Below are positions 1 through 12,500 of a stretch of 47,367 bases of DNA, piece after piece. The DNA is from UBA1219 sp045601425 (GTDB lineage Bacteria > Bacteroidota > Bacteroidia > Bacteroidales > P3), in contig JAZRZP010000012.1 of NCBI GenBank assembly GCA_045601425.1, positions 1 to 47,367 of the forward strand, given 5' to 3'. The position numbers and the translations under genes are program-made. Within the stretch, counting starts at the first letter, position 1; every line of letters starts with the position of its first letter. The notes under the pieces were generated by a model. It was not told where the DNA came from and did not search any database. It saw nothing but the letters and a program-made list of their open reading frames with translations.

Positions 1-151
1 CCGACGCAAGGAAGATAATCAACGAGCAGAGCATGGGAATGCTATACGCATTGACCCCAAAGAAAGAATCCAAGACCTAATAAACAAACAGCGAACGATT
101 CTCGCTGACGTTGAATATTTGGACTTGGATTCGGTTGCAAACCGATACTGA
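1..151 (+). CDS. C-terminal fragment of an unknown mobile-element protein
   Basis: An open frame enters from the left edge (first full codon at base 2) and stops at TGA 149-151, giving 49 residues rich in charged residues and ending DSVANRY. No domain is recognisable. Around its stop, the DNA from about 138 to 161 resembles, with small insertions, the recurring GKDTKNSG linker DNA seen three times in the giant gene downstream. It is therefore probably the end of a polyvalent-protein module that has been frameshifted. What lies upstream is outside the window. Confidence 0.4.
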   Translation, partial: RRKEDNQRAEHGNAIRIDPKERIQDLINKQRTILADVEYLDLDSVANRY

Positions 152-525
152 AAAATTTCAAGAATCCGCTGGTTTCTGAAAAAAAATTTTCAGAAGATTC
201 TCAACAAACTGAAAACGAGGGTATTCTGTACCGCGACGGAGAAGATACCCCCGAAGGCACCGACGACATCTGGAACGACCAGAGCATGGGAATGCAGGAA
301 AAAATGACGCTTGCGGCAATGCGGCTTGCAGAACTGAATAAAAACGACGCAGGTGCAAAATCGGAAGCCGTACGCATGGCAAATAAGTCCCTGATGTCGC
401 TCACGAAGGCAATGCGGCTACAGAAACAGTTCGACAAGACAACCGCAAAACATGCTTCCGGAAGGTTTCGTTGCAGGCACACCCCAAGAATACACCAACG
501 GAACCACAATCGCATTCACAAGTGA
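151..525 (+). pseudogene. Fragment of a polyvalent-protein C-terminal region, broken
   Basis: The frame read from 151 contains YRDGED, the linker TPEGTDDIWNDQSMGMQEK and a helical segment ending near KQFDKTT. From 229 to 460 it is almost identical to 12851-13082, the C-terminal part of the giant gene. After about 460 the similarity ends, and the frame runs into an R/H-rich shadow and stops at 523-525. The giant frame starts in another register at 452. The 152-451 stretch therefore holds a duplicated C-terminal fragment rather than an independent gene. ATG 286 could start a short protein, but the loss of homology after residue ~55 argues for a relic. Confidence 0.6.
229..460 (+). repeat. Direct repeat, left copy (232 bp)
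   Basis: Nearly identical to 12851-13082 at a constant offset of 12,622 bases, with only scattered, mostly third-position differences over most of its length. Similarity decays through 445-460 and disappears after that. The copies flank most of the giant polyvalent gene in the same orientation. Confidence 0.85.
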
Positions 526-3500
526 TGACGGGGAAGCCAAACAAGGTGTTGTAATAGGAAGGGCATTGTTCGACGGAGAAAAGTTTGTGCCGGCAGAAAG
601 TGGCAGATTTATAGAGTTATATGTGCCGGGCGAAGACGAACCCTCACACATACATGAGGACAGGATGAGTGAAAGAGTTGTCGGCTATTTGGGTGAAAAT
701 ATTGACCAAAACAACGAACCGCAAGAGCCTGAAACAGAACAATCCGCAGAGGTTGAACAACCGACACAGGAGCAACAAAGCGTTATTTCCGATACACCAA
801 CAGAAGAAACACAGGAAACTCAAACCGAACAGCCGGCAGAGACAGGAAAGATACCTGCACAACTCACATATGAGGGCATTATTGCCAAGTACGGAGACAA
901 TGCAGGGCATAAAATAGATGTTACCATTGCCGACAAGCAGCAGGAACTCGCAAAAGCACAGAAAGACCTTGACAAAAAACAAAAGGCATACGACGACGCA
1001 CCGATAGGCAAAGAGGATAAAGCCGAGCGGGAACTTGCAAAAGCACAGCAGGAGTACAGTAAGATACTTGCCGAAACACAATCGTGGGACGCAATAAAAG
1101 CAGAACACGAAAAAGCAGTATCTGTGCCCGTTCAGGAACAAGAAGAACCACAGATGGCACCCGAAGCGAGCGAACAAGAGCAGAGAATTGAAAATGCCGA
1201 GAATGCTCCGGTAACACAGATAATACAGCCAAAAACAGAAGAGAAAGAACAATCTGTGTCCGAAAAGAAAGACGTGCAATATAGACTTTCTGATGAAATA
1301 GACAACAATGGACGGCAATTTGTTCTCAATAGCAAAGGGGACATTGCTTTTGGATATATCGGAGAAGATACCGGACTTAATCCTGCTCCAATTCTTTTGA
1401 GCGAGGGCATGATAACCGACCCAAGTACAAATGCAGGATACGGGCTTGCGCACATTGAGGCAAGACACGGGGAACAGATTAGGAAGGCTGGGTACAATTC
1501 TGTATTGGACTTCGTGGAGCATGTTGGCAACAACTATGAAACAATAAGGGAAGGGAAAGACAGAAATGGTAACCCGACATTTCTGCTGCAATTGACAGAC
1601 AAACACAACAACACACTTGTTGTGGAATTATCCAACGATGGTATATATTGGAATATAAATACCGCCGGCATTTTCAACAGAAAATATGCCAGCGGTAAGG
1701 ACATGATGTATAGTCGTCATACTCAGACTAACCAGCCTGCCGAAACTGGTGAGGGTTCGCTCGATGCTGAACAGGGCGGCACTCAGACAAAGACCAGTAC
1801 AATGCCCTCTACAATTCCTGTCGGCAAAGATACGAAAAATTCTGGAACTGACCAAAAAAATATTGAAAAAAAATCGGAAAGCACTATAAATCAAAATGTT
1901 GCAAGTAGTGTTACTGCACAAAGTCGGAAACCCAAAGAGGGGAACGTGCCAGACATGGTTGTCGATAAGGCTTCTGATGCAAGGGCGAGAGGTTTCCGGA
2001 TGAAAGACGGCAACCGCTATGACAGACAGAAACAGATAGAAGACGGTGTTTCGGGCAAGCTTACGTCGATTGACTTCTCGACCACAGAAAAACCCGTGTC
2101 CGCACATTACACGGTCGTTGAAGCAGACGAACTGCAACCTTCACACATTGGAGGTTCAAGGAATCCGTTGCACTTCATAAGCGAGGCACAGCCCAAAGAA
2201 CGTACCGATGATGTCAGCGACATTGAAAGCACGAGAATAGCACAGAACATTGCACCTGAAAAGATAACGTCAAGCACCAACGCATACGGCGGCGCTCCTG
2301 TGATAAACAGCAGGGGTGAAGTGATACAGGGCAACAACAGGGCTATAGCACTGCGTAAACTTCAAGGTTACCCGCAGGCAGAGGAGAGATATAGGCAATA
2401 CCTTGTTGACCATGCAAAGGATTTCGGTTTTGACGACAACGGCATCGGGAGAATAAAGGCAATGAAACACCCAGTTCTTGTCAGACAGACAGACCGTTCT
2501 CTTACCGATGAGGAAGCGATACGTCTTGGACAGTTCAAGGCAACAGACCTCGAGACCGGCGGCATTGTCCGCATAGAAGCCGCACCTACGCTGGCCAAAA
2601 TGAACGCACAGAGTGTTGAATCAGCAATGAACATACTTCTCGGCACGGCAGACGAAAACGATGAATCCTCGTTGAATCAGCTTATAGAGGCTAACGGCGG
2701 GAACCTCATAGGTTACCTTGTCCGCAAGGGAGCAATAACAGAAACACAGGCACAGAGTGCATTCGGCAGAGGAGACAGATTGACCGAAGATGCCCGTTCT
2801 GACATACGGAAACTTGTGTTGCAGACAATGTTCAGCGACGCTCCGGACAATATAGAGGCAATGTTCAACCGCATTCCTTCGGCTGCACAGAAGGCACTCA
2901 TGCAGGTTATTGCCGGAGACATGAGATTGGGACAGAGAGAAAGACTGCTCCCAGATATTCAGAATGCCATAATGGCGGCAGGAGAAGTTCAGGAGAGACT
3001 TAGTGGACAACTCAACGAAGTAAGGAAAAACAAAGATGCCCGGACACGGCACGAGGAAATCCGCAAACTCATGGTTTACGCTTCGAGACAACCGGACATA
3101 ACGGGGAATACTGTAATAAGTCAAGATTATTCAGAACTCGAACTGGAAATCGCCACCATACTGCTTTCGGACGCACAAAATTCGATAAAGGCAATATTTT
3201 CGGAATACCAGCGTTATGTGAACGGAGAGCCTACCATCTTCGGAGGAGTGGAAAGGCTGTCCCGTGAAGAAGCCGTTGAAAAAACATTCAAAGTAAAAGA
3301 TACAAGATATGGAACAGAAAGACAAACTGACAGCACTACGGGGAATAGTAGAGGAAGTGTTGAGCAGACCGGAGCGCAAAGAGGACAAACTGGAGAGACC
3401 GGACTATTGGAACGACCCCGAATGGCAGACGGAGTATCTGCTGACCAAGAAAGCGTTCAACCTTCCGGACGACCCGGTAATGGAGGAGAAAGTGCAGTGG

Positions 3501-6500
3501 GTGGTAAGTCTGGAGGATTTGATGAATCCGGACGACCCGGACAAGTAACCGGTGGTGTATCCGCAGATAAAGCGGAAGCTGCCTTTACGGACAATCAGGG
3601 CAACCCGACGGATGAAAGCGGAAATCTGATTTTGGAACGTGTCGGTTCGGTTGATGAAATAACCGATGAGGATTTCACAAGTCCGACACGGAATATAGAA
3701 TTGCCTGCAATTCCACAAAATATAGACGATGCAATAGGTGCCAATGGTAAACCGATTGTAATAAAGAAAAATGTTTTTGAAAAGAATAATAAAAATCACA
3801 AAGATTTAACATCTGGCGAGAGTAGAAGGATATTGAGTAATGTATTCTTTAGCCCAAATCTATATGGTCAAAATCAAAAAGCGACACGTCCGTATAATTG
3901 GATATTGATTCATCTCGCAGACAAAAACGAGTCTGTGATTGTAGAGGTGAATGAAAATAAAGACAATGTGGAAGTTGTCAATTGGCACTATCTTGACAGT
4001 AAAGCTCTTGAACAAAAAAAGAGACAAGCCATGTTGGAGGGTGGCCGTATCCTCACACTCGAAAGTGTAGCTGGCAATACTCAAAAAGGCTTGTCTTCCG
4101 TCGGCAAAGATACGAAAAATTCCGGAACCGACAAAGAAAAAAATGCAGAAATGCAGTTGGAACCAATAACCAATAGTGTCGGAGAGGTTGAAAACATTGA
4201 GGAATTAAAGGATTCCAATCCCGATGTTTCCACGGAGGAAGCGGAAGACAGCCCTGTGGAAACCGCTGCAAAAGCAGCAAAACAGACAAAACTGAACATA
4301 GAAACCCAGTCTCAAGAAAAAATAGAGGATTTCGGAGAGAAAATAGGCGGTGCAAGGAAAGATACTGCAAAAAGCGGATTCAAGCGGGGTGATGGAGACG
4401 GGCGTCCTGCATGGAGAAAAAAATACAAGTTCATAAACACCGACGAGACTGTGGAACTCGGAGTGTCGGGACTTTCCACCGGACGGGGCTTATATTCGGC
4501 AGGTTCCATAATAAAAGCCCTTTACCAGTCCAAACCGCACGCTGTGTCCAATATTGACGGAGATTTCGATGCCGACAAGCCGTTTTACGCATATTACGAA
4601 GAGAAAAAGAAAACGCGTTGGGGTATGGACGTGAAGTACCGTCCGATAGTCGGGAAAGACGGAAAGCTTGTACGCTTCAGCAATGTGCAGGAGGCGGAAA
4701 AGGTCATACCTGTATTTGAAGCAGAGCAGCAAGGTTTCCGTGTAAAAGCTGGAGCGGACGGCAAGTTTGTTGTGTACCGTACTGCAAGCAATGGTAAAAA
4801 TGTAGAATACGACGAGTTTGACAGCAGGGAAGATGCTGTTGCATATCTGTTGTCGGAGGAAGGTGCAACATCGCTGCTCAACCGTAAGAGAGAAAACTTC
4901 GAGTTTCCCGGACTCGACAAGGTGACCCGTGAAGGCGTACCTGATTATCGAAACGGGAAGAACGTTACCACAGACGACTTTATGGAGACTTTCGGATTCC
5001 GTGGAGGAGAGTTCGGGAACTGGGTCAACAATGATGAGCGTCAAAGCGCACTGAATACGGCATACGATGCCCTGATGGATTTGGCCACGGTACTTGGTCT
5101 GTCTCCACGGGCACTGAGTCTCGGAGGACGGCTCGGCATTGCATTCGGTGCAAGAGGTACAGCCGGAGCGAAGGCACACTACGAACCCGTAAAGGCAGTG
5201 ATAAACCTCACAAAAGTTCATGGTGCAGGGAGCCTCGCACATGAATGGGGGCATGCTCTCGACAATTATTTTGCACTTATGGACTCCAAGACGGATAGGA
5301 ACACGGCACAAGAAAGAGACCTTGAATCGTTCATGACGGAGGGGCAGAGTTGGAAGAAGGGTGTGCGTGAAGAAATCCGGGATATTTTCTCCAAAATAGT
5401 TGATGTCCTGACAAAAAAGAAGGTTACAAAGAAGATAGCGTTAAGCGAGGAACAGGAGGCATACGACAATATTATCAGAGCCATCGACAAAGAAGCCCGT
5501 TATTACCGGACACTGTTCGAACAGGGGAGAACGACGCGCAGATACAACCGCAAGACAAAGGAATACGAAACCGTAACGGTAAAGCCGACAACTGAACAGT
5601 TGGAGGAATACGACAGGCTTGTCGAGGAACTGAAAGATGATGATACGTTCCTTTGGGGTCCGTATCCTACCGGAGACGTTGCTAAAAAACTGATGACTCT
5701 TGTCAAGGACGTTGAACCCGGAAAAAGAGGAAGGTACCAGCCGCTTCGCAACTTGTGGTATTACAGAACCAGACTTACTCCGCAAAAAAAGCGTCTTGCA
5801 AAAGCAAAGAACGGAGAGTCGGAAGAAGTCTCGGTTGAAAGCGACATCCTCAAGAACAGTGAATGGTTTGACAAGATGAGGGCAACTCCGTATTTCTCAC
5901 AAAACATCGAGATGTTCGCACGCGCGTTCGAATCGTATGTGGAACGCAAGATGACCGGCAACGGAATGCAATCGACATATCTCACATACGAAAAAGGTTC
6001 GATATATCAAAGCGTGTGGGAACACAACCCGTATCCGGCCGGAGAGGAAGCAGGCAAACTTGATGTACTGTTTGACGAATTCTTCAAGACCGTACAGGAG
6101 AAAGAAATTGACGGAAAGACGGTTCTTTACCACAAGGCTGACGGTGAGGCTGTAACCATTGACGAAGCCGACATGGCTATGGCCGAAGGTCTTGAAGAGA
6201 TATTCAGGGAAGCAGGGATTAAGTTTTCCAGCGATGTGGAAAAAGGACAGAGACTGCTTGACCGTGTCAACGGTAACATAAAGATGAGTGCGGCAGAGTC
6301 GGAAAGACGCAGGGAACGCGAAGAAATACGCAATACCATAGCCGAAGCAATCAGTATCGTTACTGGTAAAAGCATGGCGGAAGCGAAGCGTGAACTTGTT
6401 GAAAGTGAGGCACAAAGAAAGATGGATGCAAAAGAAATTTACGGAATTATTTTGTCAGGTGAATATAATTCTGTATCTTTGCAGAAAATTCAAGACTTCA

Positions 6501-9500
6501 TAAATAATGCAACACCAGAAAACAAGTACGGACGACGGGTATCTGAACGACTTCCACAGAGAGTGGAACGAGAGATGCTTAAAGGAAAACGAGGCGATGA
6601 AGTCGAGGCACTATACACCAGAGCAAGCGAGAGCGCAATCCCTGCGAATGAAAGAACTCGTGAGGCAACAAGAGGAGGAATTGCGGAAGCAAAGAAAAGT
6701 CTCCTCGAAAAATGGGCAAAAGCAGCAGGAAAGTGGCACACAGAACTGAGCGACTTTACTGATGCATCAGAGCCTATTGACAGTGGCCACGACAGTGATG
6801 TGTATCCAGCAAGGGATAGAGAGCACGTAATCAAGTTGTCGCGTGGCAAGAATGACAAGCGTTTCAAGTCCGACCCCGATGCCGTTACCCTGTTCAATTA
6901 TGTATTTCCCAACTCGGCATACAGAGTGCTGGGGTATGGCAATTTCGGCAAGGGGTTCGTAAGAATCCTTGAACAGCCATACGTTAACTTTGCAACCTCC
7001 ACACCTCTCACCGTTGAGGAGAGAGTGGAGTATATGGATAGGTTGGGATTCAAGCCAATCAACAAGGAGTGTACGGCATTCAGCAATGGAGAACTGCTGG
7101 TTGCCGACCTGCAGAAAAGCAACATTGTTCGCAGTAAAGATGGCAATATCCGTGTTATTGACGCAGATGTGAAGCTGCATACGAAGGATGTCGGAGGCAA
7201 TTACACCTATCTGCCCGTCGAGCATGATTTACCGGACGGGGCAAATGTGAAACAGATGAAAGTCTTTCATGGAAGCGGTGCTGAATTTGAGGCTTTCGAC
7301 AATTCGCACATAGGCGAAGGAGAAGGTGCGCAGGCTTACGGCTGGGGAACATATGTTACCGAAGTGGAAGGAATAGGGAAGAGATACGCACAAATTTATG
7401 GTCCGAAGCAGGTAATGATGAACGGTGTGCCAATCCGACAAGTTTTAAATAATGCTGACTATTGGGATACAGCATTTTCATGGTTTGTCAAAGGATATGA
7501 ACACTCACTTGACGAGCTGAAGACTAATGTTCAACAAGCATACATAGACGGAAGAATTGCATCGCCGCGTTCAAAGAGAGTGCGTGAATTTTACAAGCAA
7601 AAGGAAAGACTGTTGCAATCGCTGGAGAACGGTGAAATAACGATTGAGGGTTCACCGAATATACTCTACACTGTTGAGATACCTGACAACAACGGCTCAA
7701 ATTACATTGACTGGGAACGGACACTTGACAGAAAAAGAAGAAAGAGAATTGCGGATGCAGTTCGCAACCTTCCCGAAGAAATGCTTGACAGAGAGAATCA
7801 CGGTCCAAACTGGTTGAGGGGAGGTTGGAATACACTTGCAAATGTTATCGAGAGGGAACAGCTGGCAGGACTGGAGATTAGAGAAAGGCTCGTCGATGCT
7901 TTCAAAGAAGACAGAGAGAGAAATACAAGCAATGTTCTTGACAGGGCAGGTTTCGTCGGCATCAGTTATCCTGCACAGTACCTTAGCGGTGGAAGGGAGG
8001 ATAAAGCGAGAAACTTTGTGATATTCAATGAGAGCAACCTGCAGATTACGGACAAGATGAGGTTCTTCCGCACCGAAAGCGGTGAGGTGTACGGCTTCAC
8101 TTTGGACGGCGAGATATACATCGACAAGCGTATTGCGGGGAGCGAAACCTATATCCACGAATATACGCACCTTTGGGCGGAAGCACTCCGCAAAGCCAAC
8201 TCCAAGGCATGGGAACAGCTCAAGAAAGAGATGTTTGCCGACAAAGACCTTACGGATTACGTGAAAGCCAAATATCCCGAACTGACCAGTGAAGACGAGC
8301 TTGCAGAAGAGGTATTTGCACACTACAGCGGGAAACGGGGTGCAGAACGTCTCAAGGCCGAGATGAAGGCCGAGATGGAAAAGGCAGACGGAGTATTCGA
8401 GAAAGCAAAGGTGGGCAGTGTGTTCGCAAACATAAAGGCACTGCTGGACAGATTCTGGAATATGGCGAGAGACCTGTTTTCAGGCAAGGTTGAAGGCATT
8501 GAGAAGATGAAGTCGGAGGACTTTGCCGACATGGCGATGAACGACCTGCTGGGCGGGTTCGACCCGGGGAGCAATGACGGTGTGAAGGCGGCGAAGAGTA
8601 AGGAGGGTATGATGTTCCAGAAGGGGGATGAGCAGGGTTACCGTGACGGAGAGGAGGAAGATTCCGTAAAGGATAAAGTGTTAAGTTTGTTCCATTCTGC
8701 AGCAAATGGAGAGTTTAATGGCGGTTCGGTGAAAATAGGCACATTGACTGACGATGGTAGAAGGTATTTAGAGTCTGTATCCGGAATCGACATGAAGGAT
8801 GTTGTTGACTTTATGCTTAATCCTTCCGATTTAAGGCACATCTATTCTGAACACTATGGAGAGAATGAAAAGGATAAGGGGAACAACATTCCTCTTACGG
8901 ACAGCGACATCAGATTTATGGTTGATGTTATTAGCAATCCGGACTATGTGGCGTATGGCGTAAACAAGAAGACGGGAAACAAGACATTTGTATTCTTAAA
9001 AAGGAATGAGAACGGCACTTATAACCTTGCCGAAATATACACAACTAAGCGTGGAAATCTAACAGCAAAGTCTTTTTATAATACAAAAAAAGGTATCTCA
9101 CAACGTGCTAATGAATTGAATAGCAAATCCCTGCACTTTACGCCCAAGACGGAAGGAGAATCCCTTTTGGGTGCAAAGATACCAAAATTATTTGAATTGT
9201 CAGAAAAAAATCTTTCGAAACTTGGTGCCGAGTACAAGGAAGCCGTGGAGAATGGCGACATGGAGAAGGCGGCTGAACTTGTGAAGCATGCGGCAAAGAT
9301 GGCTATGCCGAACACTAAGGTTGTGGATGAGAAGGGTGAGCCGATGGTGGTGTATCATGGAACTCTGAATACCGATGAAAAGAGAGTGTGGAACGACAAG
9401 ATGAAATGGTACGACACCGAACATAGCCGTTTTAATGTATTCAAGAGAGTTGTTGACGGAGAAAGAAATCAAGGTCATTTCTTTGTATCAGAAAAAGGAA

Positions 9501-12500
9501 ATGCAGAAGGTTACGGAGATTTGTATTCTGTTTTCCTAAACATATCCAATCCATTGGTTATTGACGCAAACAATCAAACATACAACAGAATAGAGTTCAA
9601 AGGCAAAACATATGATACATACGGATGGGCTGAATATGCAGAGAAAAATGGCTATGACGGAGTAATATTCAATAATATTCGTGATGGTGTGGATTACGGT
9701 GCTATGGAAAAATCCGTAAATGAATATGTTGCTTTCAGTTCTTCCCAAATCAAATCCGCCGACCCTATAACCTACGACGACAACGGCAATGTGATTCCTT
9801 TGAGCGAGAGATTCAATGATGAAAATGAGGACACCCGCTACCGAGACGGGGAAGAAGATATTGTTGTGAACCAATCCGAATACGCCAAGATTGCTCACCA
9901 GATAGCGACATATCCGAACAAGGAGGATAGATGTCATGTGTTTACTGACAAATTCTATTACCTGTGCGATAATATTGATAATGAGGGCAATTTTTCAATA
10001 AAAGCAGCGTTACCTATTAAAGGAAATGAAGATTTAATAAATGAACTCCGTCATGAAAAAACTACCCAAATATCCGGAACTGTCAGAGACACAGAGACTG
10101 CTAATAGACTTGCTGAAAGAATCAGCGCTCTCGGAGGATGGGTTCGTGGGGACGGTACTCGTTCTTTTGAGTTACTGCAACGAGAGGGAACTACAGGAAT
10201 GGGTTCTGTGGTTGTGGAACGAGAATCCGACAGCAGAACAAATAAACAAACAACTGCTGCAATTCGTGAATCGGAAAAACAGAGAGAGGTCGTTTCGCAG
10301 CTTTCCTCGAAACTCAACGTTCCCGTCAGAGTAATAGAAGACGTGAACGAGATAACGCACGCGAACGGTGCGATAGAATCCCGCAGACGCAGAGCCAAAG
10401 GCTGGTACAACACGAACACCGGAGAGGTGGTCATCGTACTCCCGAACAACCGGAACACTGAAGACGTTGCCGCAACCATGTGTCATGAAATCGTCGCACA
10501 CAAGGGACTGCGCGAACTCGTGGGCGAAGAGAACTACAACGCCTTCCTCGATGAAGTTTACGGACACCTCAACGGCGAACTGAAGTACGAAGTGGACATG
10601 AAGGCGGGACGTTCCTTTACCGACGACACGCTGGACAACGGCGAAAAGGCAAAGAGTTACGAGGAACACCGCAGAATACAAACCGACGAGCTGTTCGGCA
10701 GACTTGCGGAAAAACCCTTCGAGGACTTCACGGAAAAGGAACGCACGCTGTGGCAGCACATAAAGGAAGCCGTACGCAGGATATTGGACAGATTCCTCGG
10801 AACGATGAAACTCCCGAGCTGGGTTGAACTCGGCGACAACGAACTGCGCTACATGCTGTGGCGGAGCAGGGAACGTCTCGAACACGGAAAAGAAAACTAC
10901 GTGGACAAGGCACGCGACATTGTGAAACGCAACGAACTCGGACTTGACGACGAAGCGGTGTATTCGAGGAGATATTTCGGCGGCAACAGCGGATATGTCG
11001 GATATTCCAAAAGCAAAAGAGCCGTTGATGCCGAAGAACGCGGTTTGCGAAGCAAATCTCAAATGGACAGATTCTTTGCGGAAGAAGTCAATGAACTGAT
11101 AAAAAAAGAATCACCGGATGCACCGACGGTAACACTGAAACAAATAAAAGATTCACTGTCTGAAATACGAGCCGATGAATGGCACCACACATCAATGTAT
11201 GGCAACCGCACCAACTACTACTCGGCAGAAACCATAGCGGCTTTTTTCACTCCGCAATCAGAATCGGCAGAAGAAAAGGCATTGCGGGATAAACTCGAAT
11301 CCAGAAAACAGGAAAGGCTGGAACTGATTGCAGATTTACAGAATGCCGTTTACAATTCAGTACCCACAGAACCTGTAACCGATGCGTGGACAGGCATGGA
11401 TATAATGGGCTTCAGGACAAGCGACGGACATCTGGTATGGCATACCAAGAATACCCTCGAACCTTCAAAAAATGTACGCATAATCCCCAAAGGAAGCAAA
11501 AATTCCATAGATGCTTGGAGCGAATGGGCATACGAACACTGGGAAGAATACAACAAGGCAAAAGACGAATACAATGCCGCAAAACGGGATTCGTATGAAA
11601 AAATCCCACAAGAGAAAAAAGACCGTCTCAAAGAACTGGTAAAAGAAATAAATGATATAGAGCATGATATTTATTTTGGTGCAAATGACCGCTACAGTGA
11701 AGGGGAGGGTAGAACTCGAGAGTTCGCGTCTCTTAGCAGTGAAGAGAAATTTGCAATAAAGGAGAAACTTGAGTCTGCAACACCGACCCACATGGAGAAA
11801 AACTCAATTGTCGCAAAGGATGGAAAGAGTGCGAGAAAGATTGCTGACGAATGGGCGAACATCGAGTTTGAAAGACCGCGAGAGTATGATACCGAGGTCG
11901 GTGTCGTAACTATCGATAAGAAGTCTGTTTCGAGTTCGCTCGGGCATGGATATGGTCAGGCAAAGTTGGATGCCTTGCCAACTTTGAAAGAAGGATTCAA
12001 TAATGCGGTATATCTTGGTTCTGTCGAAGATTACGAAGACAATCCGATAAACAATCACTTCTTTGCTTACCCGGTAGAATATAACAGAGAGCGTGGTTAT
12101 GTATTCTGCAGAGCGAGAGAGGATAATAACCTGAACAGGTTGTATGTACATGAAGTGTATTATGTTAAAGAATTAAAGGGAAATTCCCTTCAAACGCGTG
12201 CCGGAGCCGAATTGGACGAGCTGCCGCGAGGAACTTCCCTTTATAAGCGTATCTTGACCGATATTCTTTCAGTCAGCAAAGATACGAAAAATTCTGAAAA
12301 TGGCAAAAAAAATCTTTCGAAACTTGATGCCGAGTACAAGGAAGCCGTGGAGAATGGCGACATGGAGAAGGCAAAGCAGATGTTTGATGATGCAGCAAAA
12401 CAAGCCATGCGAAATTCTGCATTTGGCACAAAAGGATTTTATCATAACACACCTAATAACTTCACGATATTTGACGAAGCAAGGAACGGAACACACAATG

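Noticed and set aside
669..917. +1-frame ORF of 82 codons inside the giant gene
   Set aside because: In the same register as the three embedded candidates, but its K/N/R/Q-rich text is just the shifted reading of a Glu/Gln-rich linker. No promoter and no balanced composition.
644..1606. Long minus-strand open frame (320 codons) under the first part of the giant gene
   Set aside because: Its Phe/Cys/Leu-rich composition is what the antisense of an E/Q/K-rich coding region gives. No promoter, start context or domain.
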